Origin: Actinomycetota bacterium
Lineage (GTDB): Bacteria > Actinomycetota > Actinomycetes > S36-B12 > FW305-bin1
Reading direction: 5' to 3'
Assembly (NCBI GenBank): GCA_004297305.1
Contig: SCTR01000001.1
Location: 32,103 to 96,102 of the forward strand
Length of the DNA stretch: 64,000 nucleotides
Shown here: one piece after another, positions 41,939-51,388 of the stretch
Layout of the letters: each line of letters opens with the position of its first letter
How positions within the stretch are numbered: position 1 is the first letter of the stretch
The notes under the pieces: model-generated
The model's database searches: none
What the model was told of the DNA's origin: nothing
The model's input: only the letters and a program-made list of their open reading frames with translations
Program-made: the position numbers and the translations under genes

Positions 41939-42974
41939 ACGCCTTGATAATTCCCTGGGCATTCTCCAACTTCTGACTCCGGGCCTCCTCGATAACCTTG
42001 AGGACCGGCCGGTTCGTCGCCGCCATTGCAAGCTGGCGATCCCACAACGTCTTCCTGAAGACATCGGCGAGCCGAGACGACCGTTTGCAGCCGACGTCTG
42101 TCACCGCCGTGTTCACCTCCGCGGTCGACGGCTGAGGAAGGCTTCGACTCACGGCGCTCTCGGCGGTGACCTGAAAGCCGCCGAACGCCCTGAAGGCATT
42201 CTCAGGTGAGGCGTAGTCGAAGCCGGCGTTCTTCATGCACGTCGACCACAGTTGGAGCACCTGCTTGTAGGTCGGGTCCGCATACGTGGCGTTCAACGAG
42301 TCCTGGTAGATCGTGGCCAGAACCGGGGTACTCGCGTCCTCACTCGGAACGTTCTTCTCGATCATGCGGTCAGCTTCGCCGTCGCAGCCATCATTGCCGG
42401 CGACCTTCAGCGCTTCCTCGTACTTCGGGTCGCCAATGACCCGCTGCTGACCTTTCTTGTCAGAATCCGTTACGGTTCCCGCGAACACCTGATAGCCGTA
42501 CTTCTTCGCATAGTCGACATCGAGGATTCCGATGTAGCCGTCGAACAGGATCGGACCCGAGTTGACCGTCTCAAGCTTCGGCGGTGGATCGAGAAGCGTG
42601 AATCCCTGATCGATCATGCACTTCTTGACGACGAGATAATAGGCGGTGTTCAGGAGCAGCTTCTGCTGTGGGGTCATGTCACCGAGTAGCGCCCCCACCG
42701 TCGGAACTATCTCCCCGGTCTGGCCCGGCGGAATCGAGTCATCCTTGGACAGCACCGGGAGCGTCGCCGACGCATCCCCGCTCGCTGAGGCCTCGCTCTT
42801 CGATCCAGAAGAGTCTTGATACAGACTGGATGCCACGACAGAGCCGTCTGGGCTGGCACCGTTGCCTTCGGAGGTACAGGCGGCAAGCAACAGGATGCTT
42901 GCCGCCTGTACCAGGACAACTGCAGCTACGGCGCAGCGTCTACTTCTCGTGGTCGAGAAGGTGTCCCCGTTCAC
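41931..42974 (-). CDS. Secreted lipoprotein, first gene of the ABC export operon
   Basis: 347 residues from GTG 42974 (GAGGTGAACGGG upstream; GTG 42983 is possible). Signal sequence with lipobox SILLLAAC, so the mature Cys is lipid-anchored. A Ser/Ala/Gly-rich linker follows, then a soluble domain with paired cysteines (KKCMIDQGFTLLDPP; GCDGEADRM; STCMKNAGFDY). I recognise no family, though similar lipoproteins precede adaptor/ATPase/permease sets in actinobacteria. Possibly a substrate receptor or wall-side partner of the transporter. Confidence 0.75.
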   Translation of the reverse strand: MNGDTFSTTRSRRCAVAAVVLVQAASILLLAACTSEGNGASPDGSVVASSLYQDSSGSKSEASASGDASATLPVLSKDDSIPPGQTGEIVPTVGALLGDMTPQQKLLLNTAYYLVVKKCMIDQGFTLLDPPPKLETVNSGPILFDGYIGILDVDYAKKYGYQVFAGTVTDSDKKGQQRVIGDPKYEEALKVAGNDGCDGEADRMIEKNVPSEDASTPVLATIYQDSLNATYADPTYKQVLQLWSTCMKNAGFDYASPENAFRAFGGFQVTAESAVSRSLPQPSTAEVNTAVTDVGCKRSSRLADVFRKTLWDRQLAMAATNRPVLKVIEEARSQKLENAQGIIKAYG

Positions 42975-42985
42975 CCCGTTCACCT

Positions 42986-43011
42986 CGTGATCATTCTTCT
43001 GACGTGATCAT
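42986..43011. repeat. Direct repeat CGTGATCAT, 17-bp period
   Basis: Two copies of CGTGATCAT, each containing the palindrome TGATCA, start at 42986 and 43003. They lie immediately downstream of the candidate operon promoter and upstream of the lipoprotein start, where a repressor site would be expected. Confidence 0.4.
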
Positions 43012-43026
43012 CGCCTTCTGGCGTAG

Positions 43027-43055
43027 AAACTAACCCTCCGATCGACTGTTGTCTA
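43027..43055 (-). promoter_or_regulatory. Candidate promoter of the ABC export operon
   Basis: On the minus strand TAGACA (43055-43050) and TAGTTT (43032-43027) are separated by 17 bp. Both boxes fit sigma-70-type consensus moderately well and the site is 53 bp upstream of the chosen lipoprotein start. Confidence 0.35.
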
Positions 43056-43311
43056 CAGGGTCCGGCATGGAAGTTGGAGTGGCGGCGACGCCGTGAACAG
43101 CACCTTGCCGAAGTCGCGCGGTCCCGCCGTGCTCGTCATGCGCGATGGCGACGTATCCTGACCCGTTGCGCAGATCCGGTACTGGCCCGACACTGACTGG
43201 CTCAGTCACCATGATCCGTTCTTGCAGAATGGGGATCTGCCCGGCGCGCTGGTCGCAGAGTTCTACCGAGGGGTCGCAACCCGAGCAGTGCAGGCGCGAC
43301 GGCGGAGCGAG

Positions 43312-44367
43312 TCAGCCGACGGTGACGTCGGTGACCGGAAGCGACGAGTCCGCGCCGATCGCCAGGTCCGCTCCGGGACGGCCGGCGGCCAGCAGTTGGG
43401 CGCCGAGCGCGGCCACCATCGCGCCGTTGTCCGTGCACAATCCCGGCCGGGGTACACGTAGTCGGATACCCGCTGCAGCGCAACGCTGTTCAGCCAGTGA
43501 GCGTAGCCGGGAGTTCGCCGCGACACCGCCGCCGACCAGCAGGTCGCCGACGCCGTACGCGGTGCAGGCGGCCACCGCCTTGGCAGTGAGGACGTCGACC
43601 ACGGCCTCCTGGAACGCCGCCGCCACGTCGGCTACCGGCACCGGCTCGCCGTCACGTTCCCGCAGTTCGACCCACCGGGCCACCGCCGTCTTCAGCCCGG
43701 AGAACGAGAAGTCGAACCGGTGTCGCGCCAGGTCTTTCGGCGCGCTGAGCCCGCGGGGGAAGCGGACGTACGCGGGGTCACCGGCGCGGGCCTCCCGGTC
43801 GATGTACGGCCCGCCGGGGAACGGCAGCCCGAGGACCCGGGCGACCTTGTCGAACGCCTCGCCGGCCGCGTCGTCGATCGTGGCGCCCAGCGGCTCGATG
43901 TCCACCGTGACGTCCCCGACCAGCAGCAAGGAGCTGTGCCCGCCGGAGACCAGCAGCGCCACACAGGGTTTCGGCAACGGGCCATGTTCGAGTGCGTCGA
44001 CTGCGACGTGCGCTGCCAGATGGTTCACCCCGAGCAGCGGGATGCCCAGCCCAAGGGCCAGAGCCTTCGCCGAGGCCAACCCGACCAGCAGCGCGCCGGC
44101 CAGCCCTGGTCCCGCGGTGACCGCGACCGCATCGACGTCGCGCAACCGGACGCCGGCCTGCTGGCAGGCGCGCTCCAGCGTCGGCACCATGGCCGCCAGA
44201 TGGGCGCGGCTGGCGACCTCCGGGACGACGCCGCCGAATCGGGCGTGCTCGTCGACGCTGCTGGCGACCGCGTCGGCCAGCAGCGTCGTCCCCCGCACCA
44301 GGCCGACCCCGGTCTCGTCGCACGAGGTCTCCAGCCCGAGCACGAGTGGGGCGTCCACGCCGGTCAC
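43312..44367 (-). CDS. tsaD: tRNA t6A37 threonylcarbamoyltransferase TsaD
   Basis: Transfers the threonylcarbamoyl group to A37 of ANN-decoding tRNAs. 351 residues. [18 protein letters not shown] at the N-terminus, the metal-binding [11 protein letters not shown] motif near residue 115, [11 protein letters not shown], and the nucleotide-binding [11 protein letters not shown]. Overlaps rimI by 4 nt; the trio tsaB-rimI-tsaD is a classic actinobacterial operon normally followed by groES, but here the ABC export operon and the methyltransferase gene intervene. Confidence 0.96.
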   Translation of the reverse strand: MTGVDAPLVLGLETSCDETGVGLVRGTTLLADAVASSVDEHARFGGVVPEVASRAHLAAMVPTLERACQQAGVRLRDVDAVAVTAGPGLAGALLVGLASAKALALGLGIPLLGVNHLAAHVAVDALEHGPLPKPCVALLVSGGHSSLLLVGDVTVDIEPLGATIDDAAGEAFDKVARVLGLPFPGGPYIDREARAGDPAYVRFPRGLSAPKDLARHRFDFSFSGLKTAVARWVELRERDGEPVPVADVAAAFQEAVVDVLTAKAVAACTAYGVGDLLVGGGVAANSRLRSLAEQRCAAAGIRLRVPRPGLCTDNGAMVAALGAQLLAAGRPGADLAIGADSSLPVTDVTVG

Positions 44368-44849
44368 GACGCGGCCGCCAGCGGGCGGCGGCGCATCACC
44401 CAGGCGTCCGCGCCGGGCCCGTAGTAGTCGCGCCGCACCGCGATGCGAACGAAACCGGCGCGGTCGTAGAGCCGTTGCGCGGCAACGTTGTCCGCTCGCA
44501 CCTCCAGCAGCATCTCGGTGCAGCCGCGCGCCAGCGCCGTCGCGATGAGCGCGTCGAGCAGCGCAGCTCCGACACCGCGGCCGCGGCCGCGGGGCGCCAC
44601 GGCCAGCGTCTGGACGTCGGCCTGCGGCGCCACGGCGTACAAACCGGCGTACCCCAGCAGACCGCCCGGGTCCTCAGCCACGACGTACCACCGGGTGTGC
44701 GGCACCCGGGCCAGTTCTCCCCAGAACTGTTCGGGCGACCACGGATCCGCCGGGAACACCGTGACCTCCAACGCCTGTACGGCGGCCAGGTCCCACCACC
44801 GCATCGGACGTAACGACACCGCCGGCTCCGTCACCGGTGCGGTCGTCAT
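44364..44849 (-). CDS. rimI: Ribosomal-protein-alanine/N-terminal acetyltransferase RimI
   Basis: GNAT acetyltransferase, 161 residues from ATG 44849 (GAGGGGCGACACC upstream). The alternative ATG 44864 overlaps the tsaB stop as ATGA and adds five residues. Acetyl-CoA loop [19 protein letters not shown], ending with [20 protein letters not shown] and [14 protein letters not shown], the RimI signature. Acetylates protein N-termini (S18 in E. coli). Confidence 0.92.
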   Translation of the reverse strand: MTTAPVTEPAVSLRPMRWWDLAAVQALEVTVFPADPWSPEQFWGELARVPHTRWYVVAEDPGGLLGYAGLYAVAPQADVQTLAVAPRGRGRGVGAALLDALIATALARGCTEMLLEVRADNVAAQRLYDRAGFVRIAVRRDYYGPGADAWVMRRRPLAAAS

Positions 44850-44860
44850 GGTGTCGCCCC

Positions 44861-45529
44861 TCATCGCAGCACCGGCTTGCGATTCCCGCCGGCAACCGCG
44901 TCGGGCCGGCGCAGGTAGAGCGGCTGCGGTGGCAGCAGCGGCTCGCCGCGCGCGAGGGCCGCCGCGGCGAGGTCCGCCAGGCACGACGCGGCAACCGTCA
45001 CCGGTGCCCCAGCGTCGCCGCGGCCGGCGAACGCCTCGGGGTAGCGGGCAGCGCCGGGACCGACGACGGGACGGGCCCCGATCGCGGCCGCAGCGACGTC
45101 CGGCGGTCCGACGTGCGGCCCGTCGCCACGCCGACCCGCCGCGTCGTAACAGGCCCAGTGCACTTCGCCGCGCAACGCGTCCGACGTCGCCGCGAGCGGG
45201 CCGGCGATACCGCGGTCCCGGGCGGCCGCGGCGACGGCGTCCAGCGAGCAGACGCCGTACACCGCGACGTCCACGACGTAGCCGAGTACCACCGCGGTCG
45301 CCAGTCCCACCCGCAGCCCGGTGAACGGGCCGGGACCGACGCCGACGGCGATCGCCGTGAGGTCCGCCGGGCGTGCCCCGATGGCCGAGATCGCCTCGGC
45401 CACCATGGGAGCCAGCAGCTCGCCGTGACCTTGCGCGGCGGTCTGCGTCCGCGCCACCAACGACGTCGAGCCGTCGTGGATCGCCACGGTGATCTGCGGC
45501 GACGACGTGTCGAGGGCGAGCAGCAGCAC
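44861..45529 (-). CDS. tsaB: t6A biosynthesis dimerisation partner TsaB
   Basis: 222 residues. ASKHA-fold paralog of TsaD: LLLALDTSSPQITVAIHDG, HGELLAPMV, GVGPGPFTGLRVGLATA. It forms the core with TsaD for threonylcarbamoyl transfer and has no activity alone. GTG start at 45529, 21 bp after the bsaP stop. Confidence 0.95.
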   Translation of the reverse strand: MLLLALDTSSPQITVAIHDGSTSLVARTQTAAQGHGELLAPMVAEAISAIGARPADLTAIAVGVGPGPFTGLRVGLATAVVLGYVVDVAVYGVCSLDAVAAAARDRGIAGPLAATSDALRGEVHWACYDAAGRRGDGPHVGPPDVAAAAIGARPVVGPGAARYPEAFAGRGDAGAPVTVAASCLADLAAAALARGEPLLPPQPLYLRRPDAVAGGNRKPVLR

Positions 45530-45550
45530 GCCGACGAACTTACCGGCGGC

Positions 45551-45754
45551 TCATGAGGACAGGCTGCCGTGCTCGCTGCAGCGGGCGGTCCACCCGGTCG
45601 GCGTCACCTGCACGACCATGCGCCGCCGGCACTGCCCGCAGTACCGCGGCGGCTCCAGTTGCCGCCGCCGGCGGCATTCGCCGTGGTCGGCCGCATCCAG
45701 TCCCACACCGCAGTGATCGCAGTAGCCGACCACCGTCGAATCCGCCGCCGTCAC
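45551..45754 (-). CDS. bsaP: Biotin synthase auxiliary protein BsaP
   Basis: 67 residues from GTG 45754. Six cysteines (12, 15, 27, 39, 42, 59) in [15 protein letters not shown] and ARCSEHG; the second CxxC with [11 protein letters not shown] is the family hallmark. In mycobacteria BsaP is needed for BioB function, apparently by helping restore its Fe-S cluster. Start and bioB stop overlap as GTGA, so it is translated with BioB. Confidence 0.88.
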   Translation of the reverse strand: MTAADSTVVGYCDHCGVGLDAADHGECRRRRQLEPPRYCGQCRRRMVVQVTPTGWTARCSEHGSLSS

Positions 45755-46746
45755 AACGAACTCGACAGCGCCTTGATGGGCATCCGCAACTCGTCCAGCA
45801 ACTGCAGGTCCTCGGCGGGGTCGCGGCCCAGGGTCGTCAGGTAGTTCCCGACGATGACCGCATTGATGCCGCCCAGCAGGCCGTCGCGGGTGCCGAGGTC
45901 GCCGAGGGTGAGTTCTCGGCCGCCGGCGTACCGCAGGATCGTGCGCGGCATCGCCAGCCGGAACGCCGCGATCGTCCGCAACGCATCGGCGGCCGGCATG
46001 ACGTCGCGGTCACCGAACGGCGTACCCGGCCGGGGGTTCAGGAAGTTGAGCGGGACCTCGTCCGGTTCCAGGGCGGCGAGTTGGGCCGCGAACTCCGCGC
46101 GCTGCTCGATCGACTCGCCCATCCCGACCAGCCCGCCGCAGCACACCTCCATACCGGCCTCGCCGACCATCCGCAGCGTCTCCCAGCGCTCCTCCCAGGT
46201 GTGGGTGGACACCACGTTCGGGAAGTACGACCGGGCCGTCTCCAGGTTGTGGTTGTAGCGATGCACCCCCATCTGCACCAGGTCGTCGACCTGCTGCTGG
46301 GTGAGCATGCCCACCGACGCGGCCACCTGGATGTCGACCGCGGCGTGGATGGCCGCAACACCTTCGCGCAGTTGCGTCATGAGCCGTTCGTCGGGACCAC
46401 GGACCGCGGCGACGATGCAGAACTCGGTAGCGCCCGTCGCGGCCGTCTCCTTGGCCGCCTGCACGAGCGCGGGGATGTCCAGCCAGGCTGCCCGGACCGG
46501 CGAGGAGAACAGGCCGGACTGGGAGCAGAAGTGGCAGTCCTCCGGGCAGCCGCCGGTCTTCACCGACACGATCCCCTCGACCTCGACCTCGGGCCCGCAG
46601 TGCGCCATCCGGACCTCGTGCGCCAACGCCAGCAGCTCCGGAAGCCGGTCGTCGGGCAACAGCAGGACTTCGAGGACCTGGGCCTCGGACAACCCGATGC
46701 CCTGCTCAAGCACCTGCTGGCGGGCCACTGCCAAGACATCGCTCAC
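45751..46746 (-). CDS. bioB: Biotin synthase
   Basis: Radical-SAM enzyme inserting sulfur into dethiobiotin. 331 residues from GTG 46746 with GAAGGAGCAACACG upstream; the longer open frame to 46887 is rejected. [13 protein letters not shown] gives C67, C71, C74 for the [4Fe-4S] cluster; cysteines in ATEFCIVAA and [13 protein letters not shown] and the Arg in [12 protein letters not shown] are the [2Fe-2S] ligands. Part of bioA-bioF-bioD-bioB-bsaP. Confidence 0.97.
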   Translation of the reverse strand: MSDVLAVARQQVLEQGIGLSEAQVLEVLLLPDDRLPELLALAHEVRMAHCGPEVEVEGIVSVKTGGCPEDCHFCSQSGLFSSPVRAAWLDIPALVQAAKETAATGATEFCIVAAVRGPDERLMTQLREGVAAIHAAVDIQVAASVGMLTQQQVDDLVQMGVHRYNHNLETARSYFPNVVSTHTWEERWETLRMVGEAGMEVCCGGLVGMGESIEQRAEFAAQLAALEPDEVPLNFLNPRPGTPFGDRDVMPAADALRTIAAFRLAMPRTILRYAGGRELTLGDLGTRDGLLGGINAVIVGNYLTTLGRDPAEDLQLLDELRMPIKALSSSL

Positions 46747-46762
46747 CCGTGTTGCTCCTTCG

Positions 46763-47497
46763 TCATACCGACCCGCTGATCCGGACGTCTTCGGTACGGC
46801 GGAACGCCGCCGCGTCGAAACTGCCGCCGAGCGAGGGTCCCAGACCGGCGCGGGCGACGTGGCAGAACCCCGCCCGATCGAGCTCACCGGCCCGAGCCGG
46901 CAGCGCGCCGGCCAGCGGCCGGGCGGCGAGCAGCTCGAGATCGGCGAGGTTGCTGCGGTCGTCCAGCCCGGGCTCGGCCGGCCACGTACCGATCACGACC
47001 CCGGCCAGCTGGAGCCCGCGGTGGGCCATCGCCTCCAACGTCAGGGCGGTGTGGTTCAGCGTGCCCAGGCCGGCCGCGACCACCACCAGCACCGCGGCGT
47101 CCAGCGCTGCCGCCAGGTCGGCGATCGTGGCGCCCGCGGCGTCGTACCGCACCAACAGTCCGCCCGCGCCCTCCACCACGACCAGGTCCCGGTCGGCCGC
47201 CAGCGCGCCGATGCGGCCGGCGGCTGCGCCCAGGTCGACCGGGGGCAGGCCGGACAGCCGTGCCGCGGCGGCCGGTGCCAGCGGGTCGGGGAAGCGGCCG
47301 TACTCGTGGAGATCCATGACCCCGCTCAACCGCCGTACCTCGTCCACGTCGCCGGGCTCACCGGGTCGTACGCCGGTCTGCCCGGGCTTGACCACCGCCA
47401 CCGACGCGCCGCGAGCCGCCGCGAGCGCCGCGACCGCCGCGGTCGTCACCGTCTTGCCGACCCCGGTCCCGGTACCGGTGACGACCAGGACGCTCAC
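46763..47497 (-). CDS. bioD: Dethiobiotin synthetase
   Basis: Closes the ureido ring of dethiobiotin with CO2 and ATP. 244 residues from GTG 47497, overlapping the bioF stop as GTGA. Walker [32 protein letters not shown] and [14 protein letters not shown] are all present. Ends 16 bp before the bioB start. Confidence 0.95.
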   Translation of the reverse strand: MSVLVVTGTGTGVGKTVTTAAVAALAAARGASVAVVKPGQTGVRPGEPGDVDEVRRLSGVMDLHEYGRFPDPLAPAAAARLSGLPPVDLGAAAGRIGALAADRDLVVVEGAGGLLVRYDAAGATIADLAAALDAAVLVVVAAGLGTLNHTALTLEAMAHRGLQLAGVVIGTWPAEPGLDDRSNLADLELLAARPLAGALPARAGELDRAGFCHVARAGLGPSLGGSFDAAAFRRTEDVRISGSV

Positions 47498-48648
47498 GGC
47501 CGCGACCCTACGACGGCTGCGGCGGCGCGCAGCGCGGCCGCTGCTCGCTCCACGTCGGCGTCGGTGAGGTCGGCGCGCGCGGTCAACCGCAGTCGCGACA
47601 CCCCACCGGGCACCGAAGGTGGACGGAAGCAGCCCACCCGGACCCCGGCCGTCGCACACGCCGCGGCCGCGGCGACCGCGTCCTGCGGGCGGCCGACGAG
47701 GACCGCGGCCACGGCACCCTGCGGCGTCGTCACCGACAGGCCGGCCGCCGACGCCGCGGCGGCCAGGTCACGGGCGCGACGGCGTACGGCGCTCGCCAGT
47801 TCCGGATGCTCGGCGAGGATGCCCAACGCGGCCAGCGCCGCACCGGCGGCGGCCGGGGCGAGGCCGGTGTCGAAGATGAAGGCCCGCCCGGAATCCAGCA
47901 CGTGCGCGATCACCGCGGCGCTGCCGACCACGGCGCCGCCCTGGCTGCCCAACGCCTTGGACAGCGTGACGGTCCGGACCACGTCCGGGTCGGCGGCCAG
48001 GCCGGCGGCGTGCACGGCTCCCCGCCCGCCCTCGCCGATCACGCCGAGCCCGTGCGCCTCGTCCACCAGCAGCGCGGCCCCGCGCGCCCGGCAGACCGCG
48101 GCCAGCGCGGGCAGGTCCGCCAGGTCACCGTCGACGGAGAACACCGCGTCGGTCACCACGACCGCCCGCGGTTCCGACCGGGCCGCCAGCGCCGCGTCGA
48201 CGGCAGCGACGTCGGTGTGCGGGACGACGGCGACCCGGGCCCGCGAGAGCCGGCAGGCGTCGACGATCGACGCGTGGTTGTACGCGTCGGACACGATCAG
48301 GTCACCCGGCCCGGCCAACGCGCCGAGCGCGCCGAGATTGGCCAGGTAGCCGGAGGAGAACACCAGCGCCGCTGCCGCTCCCAGGTGGCCGGCGAGCGCG
48401 GCCTCCAGCTGGCCGTGCAGCGTCGTGGACCCGGTGACCAGCCGGGAGCCGGTCGCGCCGGCGCCCCAGGTGTACGCCGCCGCGGCCGCTGCGGCGACGA
48501 CGTCGGGGTGCCGGCACAACCCGAGGTAGTCGTTGCCCGCCAAGTCCAGTGAGCCGTCACCGGCGGCGTCGCGCGGCGCGAGCCGGCGTCGCAGGCCGGC
48601 GGCCTCCCGGGCCGCGGCGTACTCGTCCAGCCAGTCCAGCGCGGTCAC
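47494..48648 (-). CDS. bioF: 8-amino-7-oxononanoate synthase
   Basis: PLP enzyme joining pimeloyl-ACP/CoA and alanine. 384 residues. DLAGNDYLGLCRHPDVV near residue 35, GATGSRLVTGSTTLH, DEAHGLGVIGEGGRGAVH (PLP Asp), and the PLP lysine in TLSKALGSQGG near residue 230. 4-nt overlaps on both sides with bioA and bioD. Confidence 0.96.
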   Translation of the reverse strand: MTALDWLDEYAAAREAAGLRRRLAPRDAAGDGSLDLAGNDYLGLCRHPDVVAAAAAAAYTWGAGATGSRLVTGSTTLHGQLEAALAGHLGAAAALVFSSGYLANLGALGALAGPGDLIVSDAYNHASIVDACRLSRARVAVVPHTDVAAVDAALAARSEPRAVVVTDAVFSVDGDLADLPALAAVCRARGAALLVDEAHGLGVIGEGGRGAVHAAGLAADPDVVRTVTLSKALGSQGGAVVGSAAVIAHVLDSGRAFIFDTGLAPAAAGAALAALGILAEHPELASAVRRRARDLAAAASAAGLSVTTPQGAVAAVLVGRPQDAVAAAAACATAGVRVGCFRPPSVPGGVSRLRLTARADLTDADVERAAAALRAAAAVVGSRP

Positions 48649-49976
48649 TGCACGACGGCCCGGATGGCAGCGTCGGCGACCTGGACGAGCTCGTCGAGTT
48701 GGGCATCGTCGATCGCCAGCGGCGGCATGAGCACGACGACGTCACCGAGTGGCCGGAGGATGACGCCGAGCTCGCGAGCCTTGCGGCACACCGCCATCCC
48801 GGTCCGGTCGGTCACCGAGGCGACCTCGATGCCGGTCATCGTGCCGAGCCGGCGGATCTCGGTGACGCCGTCGTAGGTGGCCAGTCCGGCGGTGAGTTCC
48901 CCGATCCGCTCGCCCACCCGGGCGGCGTGGGCGACGGTCCCGCGTTCGACGAGCAGCCCGAGGTTGGCGATCGCTGCGGCGCAGCACAACGGGTTCGCGG
49001 TGTAGGTGTGCCCGTGGAAGAACGTACGGCCGGCCGACGGGGGGCCGAGGAATGCCTCGTACACCGCCTCGGTCGCCAGCACCGCCGACAGCGGCAGGTA
49101 CCCCCCGGTGATTCCCTTGCCGCACACCAGCAGATCGGGCGCGACGCCGACGTGGTCCACCGCCCACATCCGGCCGGTGCGGCCGACCCCGGTGGCCACC
49201 TCGTCGACGATCATGAGCACGTCGTGCCGGTCGCACAGCTCGCGGACCCCGACCAGGAACGCTCCGTCGTGGGTGAGCATGCCCGCCGCGGCCTGCACCA
49301 GCGGCTCGACGATGACCGCGCAGACGCGGTCACCCTCCCGTTCCAGGAGTGACGCGAGTTCGGCCAGCACGGCCGCGGCCCGCTCGGCGCGGGGCTGGCC
49401 GGCGGCGACCAGGCCCGGGCAGGAGACCATCCGGCTCTCCAGCATGATCGGCCGGTAGGTCTCGTGGAACAGCTCCATCCCCCCGACGCTGACCGCGCCG
49501 AGGGTGTCGCCGTGGTAGCCCTCCGCCACGTGGACGTACAGCGGTCGCTGCTGTCCCCGCTGCGCCTTCGACTGGTACGCCATCTTCAGCGCCGCTTCGA
49601 CCGCGGCTGCCCCGTCCCCGGCGTAGAACACCCGCGTCAGCCCGGCCGGGGCGCCGGCCAGCAGCGCCTCCGCCAAGACGATGCCGGGCTCGTGGGTGAG
49701 ACCCAGGAAGGTCGAGTGGTCGAGCCGGTCGAGCTGGGCGCGTACGGCGGCGTCGATCTCCGGCACCCGGTGGCCGTGGACCGTCACCCACAACGAGGAC
49801 ACCCCGTCGAGGTAGCGGCGGCCGTCGCTGTCCCACAGGTACATGCCCTCGGCACGGTCGATGACCAGCGGGTCGTCACTGGCCCACGCCGAGTGCGCGG
49901 TGAACGGGTGCCACAGGTGGGCCAGATCGCGGGCCACCAGGTCCCGGGTCCGCGCGGTCAGCTGGGCGTCGGTCAC
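48645..49976 (-). CDS. bioA: Adenosylmethionine-8-amino-7-oxononanoate aminotransferase
   Basis: Transaminates KAPA to DAPA using SAM. 443 residues from GTG 49976. HLWHPFTAHSAW at the N-terminus, YLDGVSSLWVTVHGH, YHGDTLGAVSVGG, MIVDEVATGVGRTGRMWA (PLP Asp) and the PLP lysine in LLVCGKGITGGYLPL. First gene of the bio operon; its start is 67 bp from the divergent P450 start. Confidence 0.96.
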   Translation of the reverse strand: MTDAQLTARTRDLVARDLAHLWHPFTAHSAWASDDPLVIDRAEGMYLWDSDGRRYLDGVSSLWVTVHGHRVPEIDAAVRAQLDRLDHSTFLGLTHEPGIVLAEALLAGAPAGLTRVFYAGDGAAAVEAALKMAYQSKAQRGQQRPLYVHVAEGYHGDTLGAVSVGGMELFHETYRPIMLESRMVSCPGLVAAGQPRAERAAAVLAELASLLEREGDRVCAVIVEPLVQAAAGMLTHDGAFLVGVRELCDRHDVLMIVDEVATGVGRTGRMWAVDHVGVAPDLLVCGKGITGGYLPLSAVLATEAVYEAFLGPPSAGRTFFHGHTYTANPLCCAAAIANLGLLVERGTVAHAARVGERIGELTAGLATYDGVTEIRRLGTMTGIEVASVTDRTGMAVCRKARELGVILRPLGDVVVLMPPLAIDDAQLDELVQVADAAIRAVVQ

Positions 49977-50043
49977 GGCCGGAATCCTCCCAGTGCCGAG
50001 TCCGTGGCCGCCGCCCTGGGCCGGTCGGGCAGAATCACAGGCC

Positions 50044-51231
50044 GTGCCCGACCTCGTCCTGGACGCCGCCGATCCCGGTTTCGCGGCCGATCCACACCCG
50101 GTCTACGACCGGCTGCGACGGACCGGGCCGGTGCAGCAGGTCCGGTTCGCCAACGGGTCCACCGGCTGGCTGGTGACGTCGTACGACGAGGCGCGGCAGG
50201 CGCTCACCCACCCGGATCTGTCCAACACGCTGCGACCGGGGACCGCGACGTCCGGTGCCCGAGCCGTGCTGGAACGCCACATGCTGACCTCCGACGCCCC
50301 TGAACACACCCGGCTGCGGCGACTGGTCACCGACGCCTTCAGCCCGCGCCGCATCGCCGCGCTGACGCCCGTGGTGCGCGACGTCACCGACGGGCTGGTC
50401 CGCCAGCTGCTCGCATCAGGACCGGGCCCGCTGGACCTGGTGTCCCAGTTCGCTTTTCCACTGCCGGTCACCGTGATCTTCGAGGTCCTCGGCGTCCCGT
50501 TGGCCGATCGGGACGACCTGCGCTCGTGGACCTACACGGTCGCGTCGCCGAACGGGCCGGCCGGTGACGCACCGACTCAGGCCGCGTGGGCGCACATGCT
50601 GCGGTACTTCGCCGACCTGATCGCCGCGAAACGCGCCCAGCCCACCGACGACCTGTTCAGCGACCTCGTCGTCGCCGAGGACGACGGCGGCCGGCTGACC
50701 GAGGCCGAACTGCTCGGTATGGCGTTCCTGCTGCTGTTCGCCGGCTACGAGACGACGATGAACCTCATCGGCAGCACCGCACTGGCCCTGCTGAGCGACC
50801 CGGCGCTTCGCGACCAGCTGCGGGCCGAGCCTGCCCGGCGCGACGCGGCGGTCGAGGAGTTGCTGCGCCACGCCAGCCCGATCGAAGGCGCCCTGTGGCG
50901 CAGGGCATTGCGCGACGCGACCGTCGGCGACGTCACGGTGCCGGCCGGCGACACCGTGCTGGTCCTGCTCGCGGCGGCCAACCGCGACCCCGGTCGCTTC
51001 GACCGGCCCCACACGCTGGACTTCGACCGGCCGGCCAGCGCCCACCTCGCGTTCGGCTACGGCGCGCACTACTGCGTGGGGGCTCATTTGGCACGACTGG
51101 AGGCGCGGATCGCCTTGGGAGCGTTGCTCGACGACGTGCCGACGCTGCAACTGGCCGCGGACCCCGCCGACATCCCGTGGCGGCCGGGTTTACTGGTACG
51201 CGGCCCGGCGCGGCTGCCGGTCACGATCTGA
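50044..51231 (+). CDS. Cytochrome P450
   Basis: 395 residues from GTG 50044, a soluble bacterial-type P450. I-helix LLFAGYETTMNLIGS (AGxxT), ExxR in EELLRHASP, and the heme loop FGYGAHYCVGAHLARLE with the thiolate Cys near residue 344. Overall like CYP107-type enzymes. Electron partners are not encoded nearby. It shares a 67-bp divergent intergenic region with bioA; the CYP107-family BioI of Bacillus makes pimeloyl units for biotin, so a link is possible but not shown. Confidence 0.93.
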   Translation: MPDLVLDAADPGFAADPHPVYDRLRRTGPVQQVRFANGSTGWLVTSYDEARQALTHPDLSNTLRPGTATSGARAVLERHMLTSDAPEHTRLRRLVTDAFSPRRIAALTPVVRDVTDGLVRQLLASGPGPLDLVSQFAFPLPVTVIFEVLGVPLADRDDLRSWTYTVASPNGPAGDAPTQAAWAHMLRYFADLIAAKRAQPTDDLFSDLVVAEDDGGRLTEAELLGMAFLLLFAGYETTMNLIGSTALALLSDPALRDQLRAEPARRDAAVEELLRHASPIEGALWRRALRDATVGDVTVPAGDTVLVLLAAANRDPGRFDRPHTLDFDRPASAHLAFGYGAHYCVGAHLARLEARIALGALLDDVPTLQLAADPADIPWRPGLLVRGPARLPVTI

Positions 51232-51260
51232 CCACCGACTCCCAGGGTCTGCGCACCTCA

Positions 51261-51292
51261 GGACAGCAGTGCCGCGGGACAGCAGTGCCGCG
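51261..51292. repeat. Two 16-bp tandem units
   Basis: GGACAGCAGTGCCGCG occurs twice back to back in the 157-bp space between the P450 and CocE-type genes; partial echoes (CATCAGTGCC) follow. No gene or hairpin function seen. Confidence 0.75.
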
Positions 51293-51388
51293 GGCCGCAG
51301 CCCGTCGGGGGCATCAGTGCCTCGGGAATCTGGGCCGCGGCACAGCAGGTGATCGGCCAGGATCGACCCCGCAGGATCGGAGGAGCCG

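Larger units (their letters stand above)
42975..43311. other. Gene-free upstream region of the ABC export operon
   Basis: 337 bp between the lipoprotein start and the tsaD stop. It holds a candidate promoter for the operon (43027-43055) and a duplicated CGTGATCAT at 42986-42994 and 43003-43011. The part from 43060 to 43311 shows no gene I believe and no hairpin strong enough to call. Confidence 0.5.

Noticed and set aside
42975..43311. Small minus-strand frame at 43030-43212
   Set aside because: No ribosome binding site, no motif, and it overlaps the likely promoter of the ABC operon.
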